Part shown: positions 1-11,100 of the stretch, piece by piece
Numbering within the stretch: position 1 is the first letter of the stretch
How the letters are laid out: each line of letters opens with the position of its first letter
Assembly (NCBI RefSeq): GCF_000313135.1
Contig: NW_004457592.1
Location: 67,976-131,975, forward strand
From: Acanthamoeba castellanii str. Neff
Lineage: Eukaryota; Discosea; Longamoebia; Acanthamoebidae
Length of the DNA: 64,000 nt
Reading direction: 5' to 3'
Notes under the pieces: model-generated
Told to the model about the DNA's origin: nothing
The model's database searches: none
The model's input: only the letters and a program-made list of their open reading frames with translations
Made by a program: the position numbers and the translations under genes

Positions 1-1059
1 TGGTAGCGAGCAGCTTGTTGAGCAGCTGGGACTTTGTCAATTGGAAGAGGGGGTCGCCCTCCTCCGGTCCAGTGCCAAGAGCCTTGCCCCATTCGGTGTC
101 GCTATGTCGATTACGGTGAGACAGCGCAAGGAGTACATTACGGATTGAGTTGTAATGCGTACCAAAGGTCGACTTCGTCAAGACATGCGAGCACCTCTCG
201 TGCCAGATCGCTCTTCACGTTCCTTTCGTGATTAGCCTTCCTTTTGCCTTGCACAAGATCAGCCAAGGTTGTCGGAGGCACGAGTCCGTCGCCAGGCACC
301 TGTGTTGCGTACACATCAGAAGAGTGAGAACAATCCTAGCGTGGCACGCGTCGCTTGCAGGCCTGAGCTGGCGATTGTCCGTACGGGGCGTATGCGAGCA
401 ACGGGTTGGATGCACGTTGGAAGAGAAGGTGCGAAGATGAGCGTTGGGTCCGTGGTAGTGTCCACGCACACCCCTGTTAGCAAGAACAGAAAAAAGAAGA
501 CGTGTAAGTGCTAAACGAAGCTAAGAGGAGCATGAGCGATTCAACCTTGTAGCACCCGAACGATGTGTCCGGTGTAGAAGCTGCCAGAGTGTGCGCCGGA
601 GCACGAGGTTCCGATCACTGGCAGCAGCGCTGCAAGGTGCGGGACAACAACAGTGAGAAGGCCAAGGGTATCAACGGCACGAGGGGAAGGTGACCCACCG
701 ACTTGTTTGCAGGCGCGCTTCCAGGAGTTGTCGGCCATGGCCAGCGTCCAGAGGGGCATCTGAGCGAGAAAGCGGTGACGATAGATAGGACCCCACAAGA
801 CATCGCTGTCCGCTACTTCCTTCCAGTCCTTGGGGGCAAGTTGTGAGACATAGAACGTTTCGAAAAACACAGTTGAGGGGGGGGGCACCTTGTTGACGCA
901 GCCTGCTTGACCGAGAGCAGAGATGTCCAAGTGGAAGAAGATGTGCAGGACAAGCTCCCAAGGTAAGCGGTTATCTGGCCCAAACAGCTCTTCAACGCTC
1001 GTCTGGGCAAGTTCCTCCAGCCAGAGCCCTTCGCGGGGTACCACCCCCAGACAGTTCAT
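1..1059 (-). CDS. F-box domain protein, partial (runs off left edge)
   Basis: The first exon starts at an ATG at 1059 (an upstream in-frame TTG at 1089 is not a likely start). It carries an F-box: LPWELVLHIFFHLDISALG, then a cysteine/asparagine turn and, after a short intron (about 888-829), DWKEVADSDVLWGPIYRHRF. Such domains bind Skp1 in SCF ubiquitin ligases. Further exons on the same strand can be read downstream. One at about 300-180 encodes a stretch containing LVQGKRKANHERNVKSDLAR, and another near 60-1 encodes KALGTGPEEGDPLFQLTKSQ. Both are open and separated by GT-AG introns. That these belong to the F-box gene is inferred from proximity and strand. No substrate-binding repeat is recognisable. 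The start codon lies only about 115 bp beyond the FEX stop codon at 1174. Confidence 0.6.
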
Positions 1060-1173
1060 CTTTTGGGCTTTTTTTTCAATAAAAGCCAAAAAGAACGCGT
1101 AGATTTGTGGGGCCGCTCGCGTGTCCGTTCACGAAAGAGTGTTCCCTTTATTCACGGCTTAGGGGTCTCTAGT

Positions 1174-4100
1174 CTAGGCGATTGATCCGTCGGAAGACTC
1201 CTGGCTGATGACGCTGAAGAGTGCCAGAGTGCTGCGCCGAATGAAGTCTAGGTGATTTGCAAGCTCGTAGTTCTCGACGTACACACTGTGCAGGCCTGAA
1301 AGGGAGACGAGAGCGTCAGCATTAGGCGAATGCAAGAGGAATAGCGAGCAAGTAGAGACACGAACTGTTCAGGAGAGCTTCGCACTCAGCAGAACGTTGT
1401 CCGGCCATCTCGTTGAGTTGCGTCATACATACTTCGTAGATCCTCTGCAACTTCATCGTCGAGTCTACACGAAAGCGAAAGCGCTACGTCTGAGTATACC
1501 AACAAACGCGTTCGTGTAGCGGAGGTATGGGGACCAACCTTCGAGTAGCGCCTCCCGTCTCTTCAGCACCTCCTGAGCCTTCAGCTGCGCCGTCCCGATG
1601 ATCTCGACCTGGGGCGGCTCCTTACCGTGCGTCTCATCCTCCTGACTTACTTCGCTACGCGACTTCTTGTTCACGTGTTCGTACTCGCTCAGCTCAGCGC
1701 CGTCCCCCGCCTGAACCAGGCATAAAGAGAGTTGGCGCACGTCGCGTAGGAACCTACTTACGGTCTCTTCGTCTACGTACCTCGCTCATCGTGTCCGTGT
1801 AGAGAGAAAGAAGAGACGTGCGGCTTGGCGACCACGGAAGGCAAAGTTGTAAATGATTTTGATGGGGTGCGTCGACGTCCAAGTAGCAACGCAGGCAAAA
1901 CCGAGCCGACACTTCCCGCCATTTTTGTCGCCCTGGAAGGAGTGGCGCTCGCCTGGCGATCGATGATGTTGACAGTGTCTCTGTGCGAAGATGCAAGAAC
2001 GAGTGCTGCATCTCAGCACTGGTTGAATACGCCGCATATGTACCTGCATGCACGTGAATAGGAGGAAGCGAGGATGAGGAGAAGGAGTTGCACAACTCGC
2101 AAGACAGACAGGCCGGAGAACGAAGTGGCGTACAGCTTGGCGGTCTCGGGACCAAAGTAGTGAAAGAAGACGGAGAACCGCACGGCGAAGATGACCACCA
2201 GGAAGACGAGCGTGCACAGGAAGAGGTTGTAGCCGATGTTGCGAACCTACACGGGCGATACACATGAAGTAAAGACGAGACGAGGTGAGCACAGACAAAC
2301 AATGCGCGCAGACCTGAGTTGAGACATACCCATGTCCACTTTTGAACTCGCGCATGGAAGAGGACAGCGGTCTCGTCCACCAGACCAGCAAAGGAGCTCT
2401 CACTGCCGCAGAAGCTGGTGATGAATCTAATGAAGGAGCAAAAGAGGCCCCGTAGTGAGCTCTTGAAAAAGAAGAAGCGACAAAGGGGTGTTGTGCGCAC
2501 CGGGAAGTGAGGGTGGAGAAGTAGTAGGACCCACCAAAGGGAAAATAGTGCCGGAAGAGGAGAAGAGAGTGGGCAGCCCCGATGAGGATGCAGGACACGA
2601 TGTTATTCTTGAACGTGCCCCACTGTAAGAACCGCACCCCGAGTGTCAGCATCAGCAATGGACATACGGACGGCAGGGAGTAAAGGATCACCTGAACGCT
2701 ATGGCGCGTGCTCGTCGTGAAGCTGTCAACGGCCCTGCACGAACGAAAAGTGAGGTGAGAAGAGTGGTTTGCGGCCACATACATACGTATACCGAGGGAG
2801 GGAGGTCTCCGTACAGGCCAACGCACACGCCCGCTACGGAGAGCATGTGCATGCAGGTCCAGTCGAAGACCAGCGCGGCGCGCGAGGGGTAGTCCAGCAA
2901 CTGTGTCACTGCATATGCCAGAGGAGTAGTCACTGTTGTCATGAAGAGTTAGTAGTGTGGTACCAGTGGTTGGCCGCGGCTACGCAAAAGGGGTGTCGAA
3001 CCAATGATGTAGTTGACGAGCGGAGGAAACGCAATCAACAACAAGATGACGTAGTGACGTCGGAGCAGCCACCATCGATGCAAGTGTCGCTTGGACTAGC
3101 AAAAGTGGAGGTGAGCGTGCTGCACTCAGTCAATGAGCTGCTGGGTGTTACAACCTACCTTGACCTGTTGCTTCTGTATGTGATGCGAGATCTTGTACAG
3201 CGGTTTGCTGGAACCGCTGAAGAAGACGTTACTCTGCATTATGCCTGGCGAGTCCTGGCAGAACAAGGTCAGCGTCTCGTTCAAGGCACAGCTTCCGAAT
3301 GGGCAGTCTGGTACCTGTGAAAGGAGCATCTTCTCCACCTCGTACTCCATTCTCTGGTCGGCGTTCTCCAAGACCTGTTCTATCTTACTGTGCCATGTGT
3401 CGGTCACGAAGGCAGAGCTTCGGGAGAGCGATCACAAGCAAGCGTACCTGTAGGCCACACCACCTTTCCAGCGCCTCGCCACGAAGCGTCCAGCTTCCCA
3501 CACGCAGAAGGAGAGAATGAACGTGGCAAACAGGTTGATGAAGCTCAACCACCACATGCCTGAATGAGAGTTGATGTGAGAGCGAGGCTCGAGAGACGGC
3601 GCCGAAGGGATAGCTGAGCACGAGGGTGAGCCGGTACCCGACAGGATGAGCCGGCCGGTATCCTCTATCAGATTACCAAAGGTGGTGAACGTGCTGCAGA
3701 AGCCCGCACGCAAGCCATCGTACATGAGGTAGGACTGCATGTACTGAAACTTGACCTGGTGGACAGGATAAGAACAACGCGTACACGGCGTCAGCAGCAA
3801 GGAATTGGTAAGTGGTGTGGCAAACGTGAGCGCGGTCGAACCTGTTTGAACGCGGTGCAGATGGAGATGATGAAGCAGCCGATGAGGTTGAAGAGCAGGA
3901 CGGTCACGTTGATGCCCTTGTGGGAGCTGTTTGGCGCATAGAGGCTTGGAATCCCTTTGCACCGCAACGAAACAGCCGAGCGTGAGTGAGTGAAGGTGGT
4001 GTACAATGAGAGATGAGGGTGTAGTACAAAACTGTATGCTGGCGGCAAGGCCCGAGAACACGACCATCCTGCCCCAACGAACACGTTGAGCCCATTTTGT

Positions 4101-4362
4101 TGGCTAGACAAGTATGATCTTCCAGCCATCTCTCAAGTCAAGCGTACCACAAGATGCGAGATGCGAGAAGGAGCGCTGGCTTGCCGCCGCCCTCGGCCCA
4201 CTCGTCAAATCGCGACTTCATTCCTCTGAGTGAAGAGAAGGATTTCCTCTTGGCAACAACAAGACCGTGCTCATCTTCCTGTGGCATATCGCTTTCCCTC
4301 TCCTTGGCTTTGCCCTTCTCAGCAAGGGGGAAGGCGTGCACATCCTCCTCTTCCCCCTCCAT
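1174..4362 (-). CDS. FEX: FEX/Fluc-type fluoride export channel, two-domain
   Basis: This is a eukaryotic fluoride exporter with two CrcB/Fluc repeats in one chain. After an acidic start at ATG 4362, exons at about 4362-4147, 4068-4028, 3954-3842, 3755-3638 and 3559-3448 join in frame. They encode repeat 1: MVVFSGLAASIQFW, NVTVLLFNLIGCFIIS and the pore signature GFCSTFTTFGN, followed by GMWWLSFINLFATFILSF. A soluble linker rich in E/K follows. Repeat 2 is more diverged: WGTFKNNIVSCILIG, then FITSFCGSESSFAGL as the second pore motif, then LFLCTLVFLVVIFAVRFS. Fluc channels conduct F- out of the cell as dual-topology dimers, and eukaryotic FEX proteins fuse the two halves. A hydrophilic helical tail (about 1740-1174, ending HLDFIRRSTLALFSVISQ) follows the last membrane segment. 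Its assignment to this gene is less certain than the channel itself. Confidence 0.8.
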
Positions 4363-4522
4363 CTCCAAGCATGTTTCTTGCGTGTGCGATCCTCGCACGA
4401 AATATTTGCTCGTACTCTTTTGGTGTGCGAGTTCGAGTACCGGCAAAGCCAGATGGATGAAGAAGAGATTACATTTCGAGTAGAGTACAATCATCCACAG
4501 CACGGTACGCACAAGGACGTTC

Positions 4523-4999
4523 TTATTTGGGCTTCCTATCCTCTGGGCGGCCGTTGTAGGTGATCACTACGTCATCGTGTGCTCCTTGCAACAACAGATT
4601 CCCCATTGGGGAATTGTACGAGATGATTCCCTGTAGGCAAAGGATTCCGGAATGGATTAGAGGTAGTCCGGCAAGAGGGAGATGAGAGATGGATGAGGGA
4701 GCAAAACCTGCTTCTTAGCCGCGATCATGGTGCCGACGAGCGATTCAAAAGCGCCACCACAGCCCTTGGCGTAGAAGATCTGTTTGAAGGTGAAGGTACC
4801 ACCCACGCCACCCGACAAGTCCTCGCAGAACTTGATAAGCTTCTCGATCTCCTCAGATACCGAATAATCCTACAAAATGAGTATGATTAGAATGTTAACT
4901 AGCGACATTCAACACAACAGCCTTTTACGGTCCAAAAGGAGCAACGTTGCCGCTTCTTCGAAGTACACTGACCAAGATGGCGCAGTGTACCTTCGCCAT
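4523..4999 (-). CDS. Costars (ABRACL-like) family protein
   Basis: A small protein of about 95 residues. Exon 2 (4869-4708) encodes SVSEEIEKLIKFCEDL and then GGAFESLVGTMIAAKKQ. Exon 3 (4630-4523) encodes GIISYNSPMGNLLLQGAHDDV and ends in TAA. This matches the Costars domain (family pattern FEALVGTLKAAKRRKIV...LLLQGVHDDV), a winged-helix fold shared with the actin-binding C-terminus of STARS. Free-standing Costars proteins in Dictyostelium and animals (ABRACL) influence actin turnover and motility. The ATG at 4999 belongs to a short first exon that either ends after three codons (AAG|GTACAC) or slightly later. Both options keep the frame. The gene is divergent from the PIP kinase gene, with 117 bp between start codons, which implies a shared promoter region. 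Confidence 0.85.
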
Positions 5000-5116
5000 T
5001 GTGTTTGATTGAAGGCGGATTTTATTTATTCGTTCTTTACGCGCGTATTAATTAACTTCATAACTCACATTCCAGAAACAGCCAGCACAGGGCAACAAGA
5101 AGAAGATTGCAGCTCC
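5000..5116. promoter_or_regulatory. bidirectional promoter region, Costars / PIP kinase fusion
   Basis: Only 117 bp separate the divergent start codons of the Costars gene (4999, minus) and the large kinase gene (5117, plus). The interval is AT-rich compared with its surroundings (TTTTATTTATT and TATTAATTAAC stretches). Promoter function is inferred from position; no defined element was identified. Confidence 0.5.
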
Positions 5117-8100
5117 ATGCCCCTCTGCACTCCTCGGCCACTGGCCGAGAGTGACCAAGAGCTAACCAGAGTGTGCAAGGTTTCTCTTTTTGCCTGTGAT
5201 TTGTGCTCTCCTTCTTTACTCCCACCCCTCTTATGCTTTCTACCTCAACAGGAAGCAAGAGTCGGCGTCTTCTTGTTGCAGCTTCATGACGTGCTGGATA
5301 CAGAAACTAGCACGGAATCCTCCCCTTGCAGCCCGCAAGTGGTTGCGCGAACTGACGAAGGTGGCGCGTTCGTCGTCGCCACCGCGCCTACGCGCCACCA
5401 CCTCGAAGCCGACTGGGAAGTACGTGTGGCTACGTCCTCTGTTCGATAGGACCCGTTGAGAGCAGTCCTCAGCGTTTCCGACTCGTGTCTGTTTCATTGT
5501 CATTCAGGTGCTCCTGGCGAAGCTCCCAGAGGTCTTGCGCGCTCTAGATGCATCGAGTGCGGGTGGCGGCGCACCTCTGCTCACGCAGGCGATCGCTGCC
5601 CTGTCCCAGCGGCTGTCTGCCGACACTCGATCGAGGCAGCACCAGCGATTCAGCATCTACGAACAGCGTCTGTCGAGCGACGCCAGCGCGACAATACGAA
5701 GTGCTACGCGGGCCGAGTTGGGCGGTGTTGAACTGGACGACGGCGATGTCACCACCCAGGAGGGAGGAGACTGCCGGCGTCAGTCGAGCGACCGACAACT
5801 GAGCCAAGGCGCGGAGGAAGAGGAGGAGGAAAGCGAAGCCGACGTCGAGTGTGAGTACGTCGTCCCTGCGCTGGCTCTTCAGGCAGTCTCCACGGTTGTT
5901 CCCGATGCAGACGGTGGCGAGGTCGAGAGCCTGGAGCTCGGTACGGCCACTTCTCTGGAGCCTTCGCCATGATGTGTGATGTGTTCGACCGATCGGTCCA
6001 TGGCCCTTCTTTTCTCGCGTACAGACGCCAGCGAGATTCAACTTCAAAGGGACGCGTTCGGGCTGCCTCCCGGCGAGCCCTTCATCGAATGTACGTCCAT
6101 CTCTCATCTCCAGGACCATTGGTGACCGACGACGCAAAGCCTGGCTCACATACGATCGTTGTGGCACCTACGCCTGCCCAGACTACCTGTGCGGCATGGA
6201 GGGACCACTGCAGGCGCACATCCGGGGCAAGCTCTACGTGTGGCAGCACCACCTGTGCTTCCGCCCCTACGTCCCCTGCTCCTTCCTGGGCTGGAACAGC
6301 GTACGATCGCCCGCGCCTCTGGGATGGACTGGCCGGCCGTGGACTTACCCGGTCAGTCGCCATTCCCTTTGTCAATCCCTAGTTGGTGGTGCGGTTCAAA
6401 GACGTGGTCCTCATCAAGAAGACGCTTGGGCACCTGGTCTTCCCCAACGCCATACTGGTGCGCACGAACAAGCAAAAGGTACGCAGCAGGGTGGTCGTAC
6501 TCCGTGAGCCCTGGTGACACGCCTCGTGCCAACGTATGGTGATGGTCGTCTTACCTCGCAGCATATCTTTGTCGGGTTTCTACGCCGCGACGAGTGCCTG
6601 TCCATCATCGAGTTCCTTTGGGAGAAGCGCCACGAGACCGTACGTCCGACCACATACACGCTCGTGTCGGTGTCTATAATTACGACGTGAACGCGGACGG
6701 CCACAACAGGAACCTATCATTGTGTCGGGCCAGCCTCTGTCTCGCATGCTGGGGATGATCAAGTACCCCAAGGAGAGCCGCGAGCTTCTCCAGCTCTTCA
6801 GTCTGGCCGATACCGAAGTCCTCGTTGAGCGTGCGTTCCCCCTCACCCACTGAACTCCCCGAAAATACCCACCGTGACCACCACCACCACCACAGAGTAC
6901 GTGTGCAGCTACAAGGAGGGCAGCCTTCCGACGCGGGTAACTCAGTTCACTACACCATTCGTTCTGGGAAGATGATGCTCACTTACTGCGCTGTTGTTGT
7001 TGCGTACGTTACACACTCTCGCAGGGACGGATGTACATATCACAAAACTTCATCTGCTTTACCTCGACCCTCATCATTCAGCTGCGGCCAACCAAGGCAC
7101 GTGTTTCTTGTTCTTCTTCAAGGGCCTTCGGGGCTGCCGCCACAACAATCCGCTCATCGATGTACCGTCGTCTCTCGTCTTGCAGGTGATTCTGCCCTTT
7201 GAGCACGTGGTGTCAATCACCAAGGACTCGACTGCGTTCGTGATCCCCAACGCCATCGAAGTCATCGTACAGAGTCCCGGCTCCGCCGTCCAGCGCCAGG
7301 TTCGTCAGACGCGTCCTAGATTGCTTTCATTTAGGGTTGCAAACCGCGTGATCATCACTCGCCTCACACTCATTCGGCCGTCAGCTGTTCTTCCAAGGCT
7401 TCATGAGCCGAGACAGAACGTTCAGCGTGCTCACCACCCTGTGGCGGCGGGCCAAAGCGGTACGGCTACATCGTCCCAGCACACAAGTATTTTTTTAACC
7501 TATTATTATTGTTTATTTTGTTATTCATTTAATAAATAAATAAATGATAATATTTAAATGTCTGCAGAGGCAATCGAGTTTGCGAGTGTTAGTGTGTGGA
7601 GCGTCCACGCCCCAGGGGAAGCACCTCACCAAGCTGCTGGTCCGGAGGTTCGGTCCCCCACCACCTGCCTGCCTGCCTACCTTGTCTAGCCCTGGCTGAC
7701 TGCTCGCGCTTGGTTTGTTTGGCTTGACCAAGGAACGTGAACGTGCGGGCCGGTATTCGGTACGAGCGGCTCAGGAAGGAGCTGGTGTCCCTCGGCAGCG
7801 AGGTGGTGACGGTCGACTACAACCAGCCGGACTCGCTCCGCAAGGTGCGCTGTTGTTGTAGTTTTTTTTAAGTATGATAGAGGCCTCAAGAGGCCGATCG
7901 GTCGGCGTGGTGTTCCAGGCGATGGAAGGTGTCGACAAGGTCGTCTTCATTCCGCCGCTCGCAGAGAACATGAAGCAACAGACCGTCAACCTCGTCGAAG
8001 CCGCCCTGGCCTCCACGAGCGTCACCCACATCGTCCGCCTCGCGCCGCTGGCCAGCGGCAACCGGTTCGTACCAAGACCTGTGCCGTGGGTGTTGTGTTG

Positions 8101-11100
8101 TGTCGCTTACGCTGTACCTTTCAGGGTCATGGAGACACCGATCTTCTGCATGCACCGCGAGGCCGAGCAGGCGATCGAGAAATCGGGCATTCCTTACACA
8201 TTCCTGCGATGCAGCCCGTTCATGCAGAGCCTCTTCCACTTCTACGACCCGGCGCAGGCCAACCTCGCCGTGCCATTGGGTACCGCACTGCACTCACTCT
8301 CGCGGCCTATACTCTGTTATTCGATCGAACATTTGGCACTCATTTCTTCGGAATTCAGGGAATGCCAAGACGACGCTGGTCGATGCCAGGGACGTGGCCG
8401 CCGCGGCGGCGGAAGTGCTGTGCCCCTCTGCGTCCGCCGATCCCGCCGACGACGGGGGCGATTGCGCTCAGGAGGGGTGCGCCCAGCCACCAAATAGCGT
8501 TTTCTTGGCGTCGATCGTCAGCTGACGATTTGTTTGTGTCGACAGACAGTTGACGTCGTTCAGAAGCCAAACGCGGGCGGCGCAGACGTTTCATAATCAG
8601 ACGATCAATCTCAGCAGCCGGGAGGTCCTCACCTGTCAGCAGATCGCCGACGTGATGTCCACCGTGTTGGGCAAGACCGTGACCTACGTTGACACGTCGG
8701 CCGTGAGCTTCGTCAACGAAGCCGATTCCGACAAGCACCTGCGCCTGGTACGTATGCTTTCTGTATCGTGTGCGTGTGCGCGTGCGGTGAGTAAACAACC
8801 AGCGTGAGACAGCACGGCAGTCGGAGCGCCTGGTTCCTGCGTACGCTGGCGGAGAGCTTCGCCCATGCCCGCGAGGACGACGTCCAATCGGCGAGCGACG
8901 AGCTCGCCGCCATTCTCCGGCACCAGGCGCCCATCAGCCTCGAAGAGTTCGTTCGGGACCACAGAGACGCATTCGCCGACAACGCCCTCATCTACTGTAC
9001 TCCCGAGCCCTGCCTTATGTGTGCGTGTGTGTGTCCTGTGTGTAAGGCTGACTGATTTCTTTTCAACAGTCAACTCGGACGAGATGAACGCTCTCTTTTG
9101 CCTGTTCACCGAGCTGGACGCGAATTCGGATGGGCTGTTGCAGTGGGAGGACTTCCACGGGGCCATGAAGCCGGCGTTCCACCACCCTTTCATACCGCAG
9201 GCCCTCTGCCGCGCGTTCGATCCCGACGGCAGCGGCTACGTCGATTTTGCCCAGTTCGCTAGGTACTCAATTTATTATGCGTATTTTATACTAATTATTT
9301 ATTCTTAATCTTATTATTGGCCACGTCTGACCAGCCGAGGTTCGCCAGGGGCATGAGCGTGATGACGCGCGGACATCTGGATGAACGGCTCACACGTACG
9401 TGGTGCCCTACTGGGCCTGCGCGCAAATCATGGCTGACCCGCGCATTCAACTTTCATTCTCTCATTCTCTCATTACTTCATTCATTCTCTCTCTTTCTCT
9501 GGCTGCTAGTGGGGTTCCGCATGCTGGACCGCGACCGCAATGGACTCATCCACTGGCCCGATCTCGAGTACGCGCGTGACGTGTCGATGAGTGTGGCTGT
9601 GGCCTGACGTTCGGTTGTGTTCGTACGCTCATCGCGCAGGCTCTTCCTAGAGTCGCTGTCTCTGAACCTGGTCAACATGGGGCTTCTATCGCAGCGCGAC
9701 CTCCTCCTGCCCGACGACACTGACCCCGACGTCGACGACCAATTGCCCGAGCGCGAGGGCAGCTTCCTCGCGAACACGTTCAACTTCGTGGCCCGCATTC
9801 CCTCGGGCGTGCTCAAGCGGCGCAACGACGACGGCGAGCCGCCGCCTCCAGCACCGCCCAGCGCTGCCAGCAGCGGCGGCGGCGGCCGGCTCCACTGCAG
9901 CGCGCCAGACCACGAGCGCAGAGGCGCCGCGAGCACCGTCGTCGGCGAGCCGAAGCCGAGGAGCAGGCGGCGCGGGTTCCTGTCGAGCTTCGTCAAGATT
10001 CAGTCGGCAATCCTCTCCACCAGGCCGCCCGCCGACGACGGTGGTAGTAGCGGCGGCGATGGCGCAAGCGACAACACCAAAGCCGGCGGCGTCATCGCCG
10101 TGAAGCGAAGCAACAGTGAGTCGACGGCACTCGACCGACGACGTCGCCAGAGACAGCAACAGCGGGGAGCGGGGGAGGCCGGCGGCGGCGGCGACGGACA
10201 GGACGATGAAGGCGAAGGCAAAGGCGAAAGCGAAAGCGAAAGCCGGGTCGAAGGCGCAGGAGCGAAGAACGAAGACGACGAGAAGGGGGTGGAGACGCGC
10301 CGAAGAAACTTCGTGCTTCGGTTTGGTGCCCAACTGTGGGCACAGCTCGACGTCAACAAGGACGGCAACGTGCCACTGGCCACGTGGAAGGAGGTCCGTG
10401 CCGCCTCGTGTCATGCGTGTGCGGTCGTGCGTGCCATGCGTGTCGTGTCGTGCGTCAAATGGCAAGTGTTCGCTCTAGCTAATGCGTGTCGTTGGCAACA
10501 CCAGGTGCTGAAGAAGCGGACCGCGTACGTGGAATCGCTGGGCCTGCTGGGGAATCCCGAAGAGGACACCAGTGAGCACAGACGCGAGCGGCGGGCGAAG
10601 AAGGCCCTCACGCTGGGTCACCCCAGGTCTAGCCCTGCCCACCCTCCTTCCCTCCACCACGTCGCCTAACCCGCCTACATCCACGCAGTTGGGATACCGT
10701 GCTACACATTCTGTTATGCATTCGACGAGCGGTACGTTTTCATATATATTCTACATAGAAATGAAAACATGTATTATTGTTATTATTGTTATTATTGTTA
10801 TTTTTTCTTTCTCTTTTTTTGTTATAGATCGAGGAGGAGGTGCCGGAGGGAGCTGGCGAGGCGCACGACCTACGAAGGGAGGGCAGCGGCGACCCCCTAT
10901 TTGGTGGTCTCGGCAGTTCGGCGACCGCCCTGATCTCATCGGCGCTGGCCCCTTCTGCCGACCGGGCCGACGCCGCCCCGCCTCCCCAGTTCCTGGTTCG
11001 ACTGTACGCCCGCCCTAGCGAGGCCCTGCTGAGCGCAGGCGCTGTTACTATGTCGTCAGCCGCCTCCTTAATCGCTCGCACCGCGCACCTAGCAGGCGCT

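Noticed and set aside
541..1089. Start of the F-box gene at 1089, or of the HIBCH-like gene at 43208 and the ABTB1-like gene at 58204
   Set aside because: These positions are TTG or GTG codons; in-frame ATGs at 1059, 43196 and 58192 are the likely starts.
7690..9050. Stand-alone NmrA-like oxidoreductase gene
   Set aside because: The Rossmann start is spliced in phase from the GRAM 2 exon with no methionine nearby, and the 3' end splits a codon with the EF-hand exon.
10198..10260. Separate Lys/Ala repeat protein from the GGCGAAAGC-type repeats
   Set aside because: Alternative frame of the disordered linker between EF hands of the kinase fusion.
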